From RUG572 sp051884915 (GTDB lineage: Bacteria; Verrucomicrobiota; Kiritimatiellia; RFP12; UBA1067), in the NCBI GenBank assembly GCA_051884915.1, contig JBJEWF010000080.1, positions 1 to 64,000 of the forward strand: a stretch of 64,000 bases of DNA, in the 5' to 3' direction. Shown here in pieces: positions 16,378-24,490 of the stretch. The number at the start of each line of letters is the position of its first letter. Positions within the stretch are counted from its first letter, which is position 1. The notes beneath the pieces were generated by a model. It saw only the letters and a program-made list of their open reading frames with translations. It was not told the origin of the DNA and searched no databases. Made by a program: the position numbers and the translations under genes.

Positions 16378-17604
16378 ATGAGGAAAACGGGACATGGAGT
16401 CTTCTGGGCGGCCGGCATCCTGGGCGCGCTGGCGGCGGCCGCGGCGCCGGCGGAAAGCGGCGCCGCATACCGGCCGCCGGATTCGGGGCTGTCCGTCGCG
16501 GAGGCGCTGCGGGGCCCCGCCTGGCGACCGACCCCGAACCGGAAGATCCGCGCGGTGCTGTGGGGCATCGTCCACAACCACGCGCGCGGCAAATTCGACG
16601 CGATGCGGAAGCTCAAGGACGACTATGAAATCGTCGGCTGGGTCGACGATTCGTCCTCGCCGGCCATGCGCATGGCGGAACCGCAGGTCGGCGCCTACAC
16701 CAACTACCCGCGCTGCACGCCGCAGCAGGTCTTCGACGCGGTGAAGCCCGACCTGATCGTCGTGGAGGTTTCGAATTCCGAACTGGCGGACGTCGCGCTC
16801 GAATGCGCCAAGCGCGGCTACCCCATGCACATGGACAAGCCGCTGGGCACGGCGCTGGAGGCGTTCAAGCCGATCAGCGACATCTGCCGCGCCCGCAACA
16901 TCCCCCTTCAGACCGGGTACATGTTCCGCGCCAACGAGGCGATCCAGTTCGTCGTGAAGTCGGCGCGCGACGGGCTGATCGGCGACGTGTTCGCGATCGA
17001 CGCGGACCTGAACCACTCGTACGGCGGCGCGAAGTATCCCGCCTACGCCTCCGCCTATCCGGGCGGCACGGTCTACCTGCTCGCGTGCCACGTGATCGAA
17101 TATGCGCTGCCGCTCATGCGCGACGTCATGCCGGACGCGTGCTACTCGATCGTCAAGCCGGCGCCGGGCGATCCCGAAGGCACGCCGAACAACACGCTCA
17201 CCATCATGGAGTGGCCGCGCTGCCTGGCGACGATTCGCGTCTGCAGCCGCGGCACCCAGCCACGCCGGCATTTGCGCGTCGACGGCACGGACGGCACCCT
17301 CGAAATCGTGCCGATCGAAGATTTCTCGAAGGTGAAGCACGACCTGGGCGGCGTCAAGGCCGAAGCGATGACGGATCTCGTCGTCAGGCTCTACCTCAAG
17401 AAAGACAAGCCCGGCTACAAAAAGGGCCGCCACGAGATCCGGTTCGCGTCCGCGTCCGACCGCTACGCGGGCCAGCTCAGGGAACTGGCGCAGATCCTCC
17501 GCGGGGAGAAGCCGAACCCGGTCGGGCTCTACGACCACGACCTGCGCGTGCACAGGGTTTCGCTGCAGGCGTGCAACATCGCGGAAACGGCAGGCGGGAA
17601 ATGA
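16378..17604 (+). CDS. secreted Gfo/Idh/MocA-like oxidoreductase
   Basis: A 408-residue member of the same superfamily but clearly divergent from the two upstream paralogs. Its signal is of Sec type (residues ~1-22, ending AAAAAPA) without a twin-arginine motif. The nucleotide-binding segment reads VLWGIVHNHARGKFDAM in place of the usual GxGxxG, and the EKP motif is replaced by DKP (HMDKPLGTALEAF). The C-terminal substrate domain includes GGTVYLLACHVIEYALP. AAAGGGA lies ahead of the ATG, and it begins 11 bp after the previous stop, so it belongs to the same operon. The altered cofactor motif makes activity and cofactor uncertain. Confidence 0.8.
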   Translation: MRKTGHGVFWAAGILGALAAAAAPAESGAAYRPPDSGLSVAEALRGPAWRPTPNRKIRAVLWGIVHNHARGKFDAMRKLKDDYEIVGWVDDSSSPAMRMAEPQVGAYTNYPRCTPQQVFDAVKPDLIVVEVSNSELADVALECAKRGYPMHMDKPLGTALEAFKPISDICRARNIPLQTGYMFRANEAIQFVVKSARDGLIGDVFAIDADLNHSYGGAKYPAYASAYPGGTVYLLACHVIEYALPLMRDVMPDACYSIVKPAPGDPEGTPNNTLTIMEWPRCLATIRVCSRGTQPRRHLRVDGTDGTLEIVPIEDFSKVKHDLGGVKAEAMTDLVVRLYLKKDKPGYKKGRHEIRFASASDRYAGQLRELAQILRGEKPNPVGLYDHDLRVHRVSLQACNIAETAGGK

Positions 17605-17638
17605 CCGGGCGCATTCCGCCATCCTCGGGCGCGCAGAC

Positions 17639-18487
17639 ATGAACCGGATCGTCGCGGGGACGATTCTGCTGGCGGCGGCCGCATGGGGCGGCGTGGCGGA
17701 TCCCCTCTACGTGAATTTCAATCCCAGCTGGCGGACGGGCTACCACGCGCGGGCCCGGCTGATCGAGGACCGTCCGATGTTCACGACGCTGACGCGGGCG
17801 GGGTTCGACTCGACGGCGCACGGGAATTTCGGCAAGCTGGGATTCTGGCATTGGAACGTCTCGTCGCTGAGCGGCCGGCGCGACAACATCCATCGCCGCG
17901 CGCTCAACGAGATGGACTACGGGGCCTTCTGGACGTACGTCTGGGACTTCGGGCAATACGGCGACGGCTGGACGGGGTGGCGTCTCACCTCCGACTTCAT
18001 CAAGGACTGGATCACGCTGGAGGGCTACACGCACCCCTACCGGGAAAGCCGGGCCAACGCCTCCATCAACGAGTGGCGCTGGGGGCAGACGCTCGACACC
18101 CCCTACGCGAGCCCCTTCTATCTGCTGCGGCGCAGCTCCCATCCCACCGAATGGTTCTACGCGCGCGTCGGCGTCCGCCGCGCGTTCGCCCTGACGGACG
18201 CCATCGCCTTCACGCCCGAGCTCTTCGCCGAAAACGGCAATGAATTCCTCTTCGAGCGGCGCTACGGCGCCAAGCCGAACGGCGGCCACTACCACGGGGG
18301 GCTGATGGCGCTCAACCTCGTGCTGGAGCTGTCCTGGCGGGTTTCCGAGGAAATGATGCTCTACGCCAACGTCCACCAGTTCGACGTCACCAACGACGAC
18401 GCCCGCGAACGCATCAAGGCGCGCAAGGTGGCGTCCGCCAAACGCGACTGCACGATCGGCACCGTGGGCGTCCGCTTCCGGTTCTAG
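17639..18487 (+). CDS. outer-membrane-type beta-barrel protein, unknown function
   Basis: I do not recognise the family. The 282-residue protein has a signal peptide (about 1-20), many aromatic residues in alternating patterns (for example WHWNVSSL, YVWDFGQYGDGWTGWRL), and ends in RFRF with a C-terminal phenylalanine, the usual signal for Bam-assembled barrels. Ten to twelve strands would fit its length. It follows the three oxidoreductase genes by 34 bp and ends close to the convergent hemW gene. By context it could be a porin or surface barrel delivering substrate to the periplasmic enzymes, which is inference only. Confidence 0.65.
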   Translation: MNRIVAGTILLAAAAWGGVADPLYVNFNPSWRTGYHARARLIEDRPMFTTLTRAGFDSTAHGNFGKLGFWHWNVSSLSGRRDNIHRRALNEMDYGAFWTYVWDFGQYGDGWTGWRLTSDFIKDWITLEGYTHPYRESRANASINEWRWGQTLDTPYASPFYLLRRSSHPTEWFYARVGVRRAFALTDAIAFTPELFAENGNEFLFERRYGAKPNGGHYHGGLMALNLVLELSWRVSEEMMLYANVHQFDVTNDDARERIKARKVASAKRDCTIGTVGVRFRF

Positions 18488-18505
18488 ACGGTCCCGGCGG
18501 AGGGG

Positions 18506-19579
18506 TCAGACGAGTTCCGCGAGGACGGCGTCGCAGACGTCGAGGCCGCGCGGGGTCAGGGCGTAGACGCCGGGCCGAAGCGGGCGGACGAGGCCCGGAC
18601 CGGCCAGGGCGTCGAGAACGGAACGCCAGCTCGCGGCCCGGACCGCCAGAACGGGCCAGCGCCGGACCGCCGACGCCAGGTCCAGGCCCTCCCGGGGCAG
18701 GCGCAAAGCGAACAGCGCGCGCTCCAGCGCGTCGGCCTCTTCCGAGAGCGTCTCCGTACGGTAGGCGCCCTGCTCGCCGACGGTCCGGATCCGGTTCTCG
18801 CGGCCATGGGCGCCGTCGCCGAGACCGAGATAGTCCGCGCCGCGCCACACGGCCAGATTGTGCCGGCACTCGAAGCCGGGACGCGCGGCGTTCGAGATTT
18901 CGTAGCGCGCCAGCCCCGCCGCGCGCAGGGCCGCCAGGGCCGTGTCCATCTGCGCCAGGACGCTGCCGTCGTCCGGCAGCGTCCATTCGCCGCGCCGGAC
19001 CATCAGGTCGAGCCGCGTCCGGGGTTCGCGCATCAGCGCGTAGACGCTGCAGTGGTCCGGCGCCAGCGCCGTCGCGCGGGCCAGGGTCCGCCGCCAGGAC
19101 GCGTCGTCCGCGCCCGGCAATCCGGCAATCAGGTCGAGGCCCGCATTGCCGAAGCCGGCCGCCCGGATCGTCCGGAAAGCGGCCTCCGCCTCCGCGGCCG
19201 AATGGCCCCGCCGCATGGCGCGCAGGACCGCATCGTCGAGGCTCTGGACGCCCAGCGAGACGCGGTTCACGCCGCCCGCCAGGAGTTCGTCCAGCAGCGG
19301 CCGCGCCACATCCAACGGGTGAAGCTCGACCGTCCATTCGGCGCCGGCGGCGAGCCGCGGCCGCAGAACGTCCAGCAGCGGCTTCAGGCCGCAGAGCGCC
19401 GGCGTGCCCCCGCCAAAGTAGACCGTGTCCAGACTTGCCGGCGGAACGCGGGCGACGATTTCGCCGGCGAGGCGCGAAACGTACGCGGAACGGGCCGCCG
19501 CCGTCGATCCCGCGCGCGAAGGGAGCGCGCAGTAGGCGCATTTGGCGCGGCAGAACGGGAAATGGACGTAGAGGTTCAC
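18506..19579 (-). CDS. hemW: HemW-like radical SAM protein
   Basis: A 357-residue radical SAM protein of the HemW/HemN-like family, proposed heme chaperones and long annotated as oxygen-independent coproporphyrinogen oxidase. Cys10, Cys14 and Cys17 form the CxxxCxxC cluster site (HFPFCRAKCAYC). VYFGGGTP and NRVSLGVQS follow, and HNLAVWRGADYLGLGDGAH is the typical HemW block. The start is a GTG whose bases overlap the TGA of the upstream membrane protease gene (GTGA), supporting coupled translation. A c-type cytochrome occurs elsewhere in the window, so heme handling is relevant to this organism. True HemN activity is unlikely because the sequence is the shorter HemW form. Confidence 0.9.
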   Translation of the reverse strand: MNLYVHFPFCRAKCAYCALPSRAGSTAAARSAYVSRLAGEIVARVPPASLDTVYFGGGTPALCGLKPLLDVLRPRLAAGAEWTVELHPLDVARPLLDELLAGGVNRVSLGVQSLDDAVLRAMRRGHSAAEAEAAFRTIRAAGFGNAGLDLIAGLPGADDASWRRTLARATALAPDHCSVYALMREPRTRLDLMVRRGEWTLPDDGSVLAQMDTALAALRAAGLARYEISNAARPGFECRHNLAVWRGADYLGLGDGAHGRENRIRTVGEQGAYRTETLSEEADALERALFALRLPREGLDLASAVRRWPVLAVRAASWRSVLDALAGPGLVRPLRPGVYALTPRGLDVCDAVLAELV

Positions 19580-20280
19580 GCCGCCGCCCCGCGCAGGGCC
19601 TCCACCAGCCAGATCGCGATCCGGCCGACCGACGCGTAGCAGACGACCGCGGTGCGCCACAGCAGGTCGCCAAGGGACCGCAACGTCAGGGGCGACAGGA
19701 CGACCAGGCCGAGGAGGAGTCCCGCGCAATTCGCGATCCAGATGAACGACCAGGAGAACAGCCGGCCGTATTCCGCGACGTCGGGCTGTTCGCGGGAGAG
19801 CGCCCGGACCGTGAAGGCCGCGTGGAAGGCCCACGTCAGGCCGATGGCGAACAGCCAGGCGTTGGGACACGGGAGCGGCGCGACGAACAGCCGGACGACG
19901 CCGGCCGCGAGAATCAGCGCGAACGTGTAGAACGGAAAGAAATAGGGCGCGAGCGTGATCCAGACGTTCGACTTCGACACGGCCAGCTCCCCGCCCCCCG
20001 CGCCGACTTTCAGGCCCGAGACTTTCGCGCCAAAACCAAGCGCCCAGACGGCGTGCGTCAGCTCATGGCCCAGGACGTAGGCGCGCGCGACAAACGGCAG
20101 ACAGGCCGCGAGCGGGAAGAAGGCCAGAAATCCGCCCGCCAGCCAGAAGCCGCCTTCGGGAACGCCCGTGCCGGCGAACACGCCCTGGCCGGAAAAGACG
20201 ACGAGATAGAGAACGCGCGGCAGCGCGACACACAGCGGAAGGCACGCGAGAGCCAGAAGAAAACGCGACACGCCCGCCAT
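19576..20280 (-). CDS. M50-like membrane metalloprotease
   Basis: A 234-residue polytopic membrane protein, about five to six hydrophobic segments. The zinc motif HELTH lies in YVLGHELTHAVWALGFGAKV, as in site-2-protease-like M50 families, followed by the short soluble GGGELAVSKSN stretch. The family cuts substrates within the membrane. The second-ligand Asp typical of M50 (in a DG/LD motif) is not obvious, so proteolytic activity is likely but not certain. The ATG at 20280 is taken as start; a TTG at 20292 directly abuts the upstream stop. The gene lies between the FtsB-like gene and hemW in one operon. Confidence 0.7.
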   Translation of the reverse strand: MAGVSRFLLALACLPLCVALPRVLYLVVFSGQGVFAGTGVPEGGFWLAGGFLAFFPLAACLPFVARAYVLGHELTHAVWALGFGAKVSGLKVGAGGGELAVSKSNVWITLAPYFFPFYTFALILAAGVVRLFVAPLPCPNAWLFAIGLTWAFHAAFTVRALSREQPDVAEYGRLFSWSFIWIANCAGLLLGLVVLSPLTLRSLGDLLWRTAVVCYASVGRIAIWLVEALRGAAA

Positions 20281-20292
20281 GGCTCCAGGCAA

Positions 20293-20577
20293 TCAGTGGT
20301 CGAAGACGAAAACGAGCTCGCCGGGGTACAGCAGGCGATTGGCCCGGGCGAGGGATTCGACGAACTCCGGATCGGTGTTGAACCGGCGCTGCTTCTCGCG
20401 GACGGCGGCGATTTCGAGTTTCTTGTCCTCGATCCGCTGCAGGTGGCGGGTCTTCTCCGCCATGAGCCGGTTCATCTGGCGATACTTCGGGAACGACACG
20501 GAAAAGCCGAACACGACAATCCCGACGAAAATCGCGAAATAGGTGAACTGGAAGATTCTGGAAAACAGCATGCCCAT
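20293..20577 (-). CDS. FtsB/DivIC-like septum formation initiator
   Basis: A 94-residue bitopic protein: a short cytoplasmic tail, one transmembrane helix at about residues 10-28 (FAIFVGIVVFGFSV), a coiled coil at about 32-66 (MAEKTRHLQRIEDKKLEIAAV), then DPEFVESLARANRLLYPGE, the hallmark of the FtsB/DivIC family. These proteins link cell-division factors FtsL and FtsQ at the septum. It heads the operon with the M50-like protease and HemW. The -10 element lies 11 bases before the ATG, so the mRNA leader would be only a few bases long. A second ATG at 20571 is a possible start. Confidence 0.85.
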   Translation of the reverse strand: MGMLFSRIFQFTYFAIFVGIVVFGFSVSFPKYRQMNRLMAEKTRHLQRIEDKKLEIAAVREKQRRFNTDPEFVESLARANRLLYPGELVFVFDH

Positions 20578-20588
20578 CGACGGTGGCC

Positions 20589-20618
20589 ATTTTATGATTA
20601 TTTGGCCCCCACTGTCAA
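20589..20618 (-). promoter_or_regulatory. sigma70 promoter of the FtsB-like operon
   Basis: The minus strand has a perfect TTGACA (20618-20613), an 18-bp spacer and TAAAAT (20594-20589). The -10 ends 11 bp before the start codon, predicting a 4-5 nt leader. It overlaps the divergent promoter at 20627-20635. Confidence 0.65.
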
Positions 20619-20626
20619 GGGCGTTT

Positions 20627-20635
20627 TGCTATAAT
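20627..20635 (+). promoter_or_regulatory. extended -10 promoter giving a leaderless lipoprotein mRNA
   Basis: TGCTATAAT is a perfect TGn-extended -10. Only six bases separate it from the GTG at 20642, so the predicted transcription start falls on the start codon. No Shine-Dalgarno sequence fits in between. Confidence 0.6.
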
Positions 20636-20641
20636 TTTCCC

Positions 20642-21175
20642 GTGACCAGCATTCTGAACATTCTGCCATGTCTTGCCGTCCCGGCGCTGCTTCTCGGCGT
20701 CGCCGGCTGTTTCAGTCTGGAGTCCACGTCGCTGGCGGCCGACGGCGCCGGCGCCGTCGGCACGGTCCAGGGGGAGGCCGTCGCGCACGTCGTCGCCTCC
20801 AATTACGGATGGTATTTCTTCGACAGGTGGCCGATCGTCTGCGGCAACATCCTGCCCGGCAAGGAAGGCGGGTTCGTGTTTTTCCGGAACACCGTCGACG
20901 AGAAGCCGATGCTGGAGCGGTTCATCGCGCATGCGCGCGAGCGCGACTGCGACGTCGTCGACCTCCAGCTCTTCAACAATGCCGAAGTCCTCATGACGAT
21001 CGGGTTCGGGGGGCTGTCCATTCCCCTGCCCTACGTCGTCTCCTTCCGGGACATGCAGTATTCCGGCGTGCTCGTCAGGCGCACCGCCCGGACGCGTCCC
21101 GCCGACGAGCGGGCGCGCCTGAGCCGCGAGATGAAATCGCTGCTGAACCGGCTGCCCGGCGGAGGTGCCGAATGA
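20642..21175 (+). CDS. lipoprotein, unknown function (first of a related pair)
   Basis: A 177-residue protein with a lipoprotein signal: hydrophobic LPCLAVPALLLGVAGC, with the lipobox VAGC at about residues 19-22. The mature part has WYFFDRWPIVCGN and then FVFFRNTVDEKPML. These segments correspond to WLLLNFVPLGSGN and RWFRNTVSLDNNM in the next gene, so the two are paralogs. I do not recognise the family. The GTG start was chosen because the signal peptide begins there and a -10 element immediately precedes it. An upstream ATG would add residues with no signal character and would lie upstream of the promoter. The stop overlaps the next start (ATGA). It opens an operon that continues into hisC. 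Confidence 0.7.
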   Translation: MTSILNILPCLAVPALLLGVAGCFSLESTSLAADGAGAVGTVQGEAVAHVVASNYGWYFFDRWPIVCGNILPGKEGGFVFFRNTVDEKPMLERFIAHARERDCDVVDLQLFNNAEVLMTIGFGGLSIPLPYVVSFRDMQYSGVLVRRTARTRPADERARLSREMKSLLNRLPGGGAE

Positions 21176-21630
21176 ACCGGCTGCGCGTCGCCATCGCCAC
21201 GGGCGTCCTGCTGTTCGCGGCGGGCGGCTGCATGTCCGTCAAGCAGGCTTCCGCCTTCAGGGACGTCAAGGTCGACGCGGGGAAGACGCCCGTCGCCGTG
21301 GTCGAGATCGAGAACTCGGTCTGGCTGCTGCTGAACTTCGTTCCGCTCGGCAGCGGCAACCCCGACCGCCCCAACGGGAACTCGTGCCGCTGGTTCCGCA
21401 ACACGGTGTCGCTCGACAACAACATGAAAGTCCTCCGCGCGGCGATGGCCAAGACGGGCGTCCGGGACGTCGCCAACCTGACCAGCCGCTACACCGACGA
21501 GAAATTCCTCTTCTTCCTGCTGGCCCGGCGCGCCTGCCACACGAGCGCCGTGCTCGTCAGGCCGGACCGGGCCGACGGTGGCGCGGCGCGGCCGGCCGCC
21601 GGCCGGAAGTCCCTGAACGGAGAACCCTAA
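21172..21630 (+). CDS. lipoprotein, unknown function (second of a related pair)
   Basis: A 152-residue lipoprotein: signal MNRLRVAIATGVLLFAAGGC with Cys20 as the lipidation site. After a linker the domain shared with the upstream lipoprotein follows (FVPLGSGN, then FRNTVS, then a helical stretch and SAVLVRPDR near the end). GGAGG lies six bases before the ATG, and the gene overlaps the upstream stop by four bases. It ends five bases before hisC, so it is tied to the amino-acid operon. No function can be assigned. A role at the cell envelope is all that the lipobox supports. Confidence 0.7.
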   Translation: MNRLRVAIATGVLLFAAGGCMSVKQASAFRDVKVDAGKTPVAVVEIENSVWLLLNFVPLGSGNPDRPNGNSCRWFRNTVSLDNNMKVLRAAMAKTGVRDVANLTSRYTDEKFLFFLLARRACHTSAVLVRPDRADGGAARPAAGRKSLNGEP

Positions 21631-21635
21631 GAGAT

Positions 21636-22691
21636 ATGAGAATCGCCAGATCCGTCGCGGCGTTGACGCCCTACACGCCGGGCGAACAGCCCCGGGACCG
21701 CCACGTCGTCAAGCTGAACACCAACGAAAACCCCTATCTCCCGTCGCCGCTGGTCGAGCGGGTCCTGAAGGGGTTCGACCTTGACCGTCTGCGCCGCTAT
21801 CCCGACCCCGTGTTCCAGGAACTCCGCGAGAAGATCGCCGGAATCTGGGGGACGACGCCCGAGCGCGTCTTCGTGGGCAACGGTTCGGACGAGGTCCTGA
21901 CGCTGATGGCCCGCGCGTTCGTGGACGACGACGAGGCCATCGGCGCGTTCGACCCCTCCTATTCGCTCTACCGGACGCTGGCGGCCATCCGCAACGTCCC
22001 CTTCGTGCCTTCGCCCCTCGCGCCGGACTTCTCCTGGACGGAGCCGGTCGTCGCCGACGGGGCGCGCGCCGTCGCGCTGTTCCTGCTGACGAACCCCAAC
22101 GCGCCGACGTCCATCCGCTATCCGGCCGCGCCAATCGCCGCCTTCGCCCGGCGGTTTGCCGGCGTGGTCGTCGTCGACGAGGCCTACGCCGACTTCGCGG
22201 ACGGGAACTGCGTCGGCCTGGCGACGGCGGCGGACAACCGGAACGTCATCGTGATGCGGACGCTGTCCAAGAGCTTTTCGCTGGCGGGCCTGCGTCTGGG
22301 CTTCTGCATCGGGCCGGCCGATCTGATCGGCGCCCTGTACAAGGTCAAGGACTCGTACAATTGCGACGCCCTGGCCCAGGCCGCGGCCCTCGCCGCGCTG
22401 TCCGACCTCCCGTGGATGAGGCGGAACGTCGCCAAGGTCGTCAAGTCGCGCGAGGAGACGGCCGCGCGTCTCAGGGCCCGGGGGTGGGACGTGCCGCCGT
22501 CGCAGACGAACTTCCTGTTCGCGCGGCCCGCGCACCGCCCGGCCGCCGCGATCTTCGAGTCGCTCCGCGCGCGCGGGATTTTCGTGCGCCACTTCCCCGG
22601 CCCGCGGACGGGCGAGCGCCTGCGCATCACGATCGGCACGGACGCCGACATGCAGACGCTGCTGGCGGCGCTGGCGGACTTGGACGTTTGA
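21636..22691 (+). CDS. hisC: histidinol-phosphate aminotransferase
   Basis: A 351-residue fold-type I PLP aminotransferase. HisC transfers the amino group of glutamate to imidazole-acetol phosphate in histidine biosynthesis, and close relatives also act on aromatic amino acids. KLNTNENPY near residue 30, GNGSDEVL for cofactor phosphate binding, VVVDEAYADF (Asp contacting the pyridine nitrogen) and TLSKSFSLAGLRLG with the Schiff-base Lys212 are all present, as is RITIGT near the end. Length is typical. It starts six bases after the lipoprotein stop. No other his gene is nearby, so a role in aromatic amino-acid metabolism with the downstream PaaK-type ligase is possible. Confidence 0.9.
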   Translation: MRIARSVAALTPYTPGEQPRDRHVVKLNTNENPYLPSPLVERVLKGFDLDRLRRYPDPVFQELREKIAGIWGTTPERVFVGNGSDEVLTLMARAFVDDDEAIGAFDPSYSLYRTLAAIRNVPFVPSPLAPDFSWTEPVVADGARAVALFLLTNPNAPTSIRYPAAPIAAFARRFAGVVVVDEAYADFADGNCVGLATAADNRNVIVMRTLSKSFSLAGLRLGFCIGPADLIGALYKVKDSYNCDALAQAAALAALSDLPWMRRNVAKVVKSREETAARLRARGWDVPPSQTNFLFARPAHRPAAAIFESLRARGIFVRHFPGPRTGERLRITIGTDADMQTLLAALADLDV

Positions 22692-22725
22692 ACGTGAAGA
22701 ACCCCCGAAACCGAAAAGGATTAAC

Positions 22726-24027
22726 ATGAACCCGATCTCGAAACCCGATTTCATGCCCCTCCCGGAACTGCGGGCCATGCAGCTGGCGAAGCTGCAGAAG
22801 CTCATTCCCTACGAATACGAGCGCGTGGCGCTGTTTCGCCGGCGCTGCGACGAAAAAGGCGTGAAGCCGCGCGACCTGGTGACGCTCAAGGACCTTGCCA
22901 AGTTCCCGTTCATGAAGAAAACGGACCTCCGCGACGAGTATCCGTACGGCCTCACCGCCGCGCCGATGGGCGAGATCAACCGGTTCCACTGCTCGTCGGG
23001 CACGACCGGCAAGCCGATCTGCATTCCCCAGACGAAGGAGGACGTCCGGATCTGGACCGAGGGCGTCGCGCGCTGCATGGCGATGTACGGCATCACGAAA
23101 GACGACGTCGTCCAGGTCTCCTACGGCTACGGGCTTTTCACGGGCGGCCTCGGCGCGCACTACGGCGCGGAGGCGCTGGGGTGCGCCGTGCTGCCGACGG
23201 GCGCGGGCAACACCGAAAAGCAGATCATGCTCATGCAGGACCTGGGCGTCACGGCCATCTGCTGCACGCCGAGCTACTTCCTCCACCTGGCGACCGTGGC
23301 CGAAAAGCTGGGCATCGACTTCCGCCGCGACACCAAGCTCAAGCACGGCGTCTTCGGCGCCGAACCCTGGACCGACGAAATCCGCGCCAAGATCGAACAG
23401 ATCTCCGGCATCACCGCGCACGACATCTACGGCCTTACCGAGATCGCCGGCCCGGGCGTGGCGGGCAACTGCGAGTTCTGCCACGGCCTGCACGTGTGGG
23501 AAGACCATTTCTATCCGGAAATCATCGACCCCGACACGCTGGAGGTCCTTCCCGACGGCGAAGAGGGCGAACTCGTCTTCACGACGCTCGACCGCTTCGG
23601 CACGCCGATGATCCGCTACCGCACGCGCGACCTGTCCCGCCTCCAGGTCGGGACGTGCGCCTGCGGCCGCACGATGCGCGTGATGGACCGCGTCCACGCC
23701 CGCAGCGACGACATGCTCATCATCCACGGCGTCAACGTGTTCCCGAGCCAGATCGAGGCCTGCCTGATGAAAGTCCCCGAGATCGCGCCGCACTACATGA
23801 TCGAGCTTTCGTCCACGGACACGATGGACCTCTTCGAACTCAAGGTCGAGGTCACCGCCGAGACGTTCTCGGATTCCGTCTCCGCCATGGAGGCGATCCG
23901 CAAGCGCGTGGCCGCGTCCATCAAGGAAATCGTCGGCCTCTCCCCGAAGATCTACCTCGTGGCGCCCGGCACCCTTCCGCGCAGCCAGGGCAAGATCAAG
24001 CGCGTCGTCGACAACCGCAGGAAATAG
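22726..24027 (+). CDS. phenylacetate-CoA ligase family protein
   Basis: A 433-residue adenylate-forming enzyme of the PaaK type, which activates phenylacetate or related aryl acids to CoA thioesters using ATP. The adenylation P-loop SSGTTGKP is at 90-97, YGLTEIAGPGV in the middle, RYRTRDLS near 300, and LPRSQGKIKRV carries the catalytic C-terminal lysine. A cysteine-rich bit (GNCEFCHG and CACGR) resembles the structural zinc site seen in some anaerobe homologs. It is followed 24 bp later by an ACT-domain protein, a recurrent pairing in anaerobes such as those oxidising indolepyruvate or arylpyruvates. Substrate identity is inferred from family only. Confidence 0.88.
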   Translation: MNPISKPDFMPLPELRAMQLAKLQKLIPYEYERVALFRRRCDEKGVKPRDLVTLKDLAKFPFMKKTDLRDEYPYGLTAAPMGEINRFHCSSGTTGKPICIPQTKEDVRIWTEGVARCMAMYGITKDDVVQVSYGYGLFTGGLGAHYGAEALGCAVLPTGAGNTEKQIMLMQDLGVTAICCTPSYFLHLATVAEKLGIDFRRDTKLKHGVFGAEPWTDEIRAKIEQISGITAHDIYGLTEIAGPGVAGNCEFCHGLHVWEDHFYPEIIDPDTLEVLPDGEEGELVFTTLDRFGTPMIRYRTRDLSRLQVGTCACGRTMRVMDRVHARSDDMLIIHGVNVFPSQIEACLMKVPEIAPHYMIELSSTDTMDLFELKVEVTAETFSDSVSAMEAIRKRVAASIKEIVGLSPKIYLVAPGTLPRSQGKIKRVVDNRRK

Positions 24028-24051
24028 ACCGTCGAACAAAGGAGTCCGCAC

Positions 24052-24489
24052 ATGACCATCAACCAAACGTCCGTCTTCATGGAGAACAGGGTCGGCCAGC
24101 TCGCGCAGGTCTGCAAGGTCCTCGCCGACAACGGCATCTCGCTCGTCACGCTCTCCACCGCGGAGACGCAGGATTTCGGCATCGCCCGCCTGATCGTCGA
24201 CGACCACGACAGGGCCGAAACCGTCCTCCGGTCGAACAAGTTCCTCGTCAAGACGACGCCCGTCGTCGCCGTGACGGTCCCCGACCGCGCCGGCGGCATG
24301 GCGCAGGTCGTCTCCACGCTTTCCGAAAAGGGATGCGACATCGAGTACTCCTACGCATTCGCGTTCCACAACGGCGAGAAGGCCGTGCTCGTCTTCCGCT
24401 TCAAGGACAACGACCTGGCCCAGTCCGTTCTCGCCGAGGCCGGGTTCGCCACGCTGTCCGAAAGCCAGCTCCAGGAGGCCGCGAAATAG
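24052..24489 (+). CDS. tandem ACT-domain amino-acid-binding protein
   Basis: A 145-residue cytoplasmic protein made of two ACT domains (about 5-70 and 72-140): first SVFMENRVGQLAQVCKVLADNG, second VVAVTVPDRAGGMAQVVSTLSE, both with the beta-alpha-beta-beta-alpha-beta rhythm and the ligand-binding glycine turn. ACT modules bind amino acids as regulators. The family commonly follows paaK-like genes, so it probably senses an aromatic or branched amino acid for that enzyme or operon. AAAGGAGTCCGC precedes the ATG. The threonine synthase gene starts one base after its stop. Confidence 0.88.
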   Translation: MTINQTSVFMENRVGQLAQVCKVLADNGISLVTLSTAETQDFGIARLIVDDHDRAETVLRSNKFLVKTTPVVAVTVPDRAGGMAQVVSTLSEKGCDIEYSYAFAFHNGEKAVLVFRFKDNDLAQSVLAEAGFATLSESQLQEAAK

Positions 24490-24490
24490 C

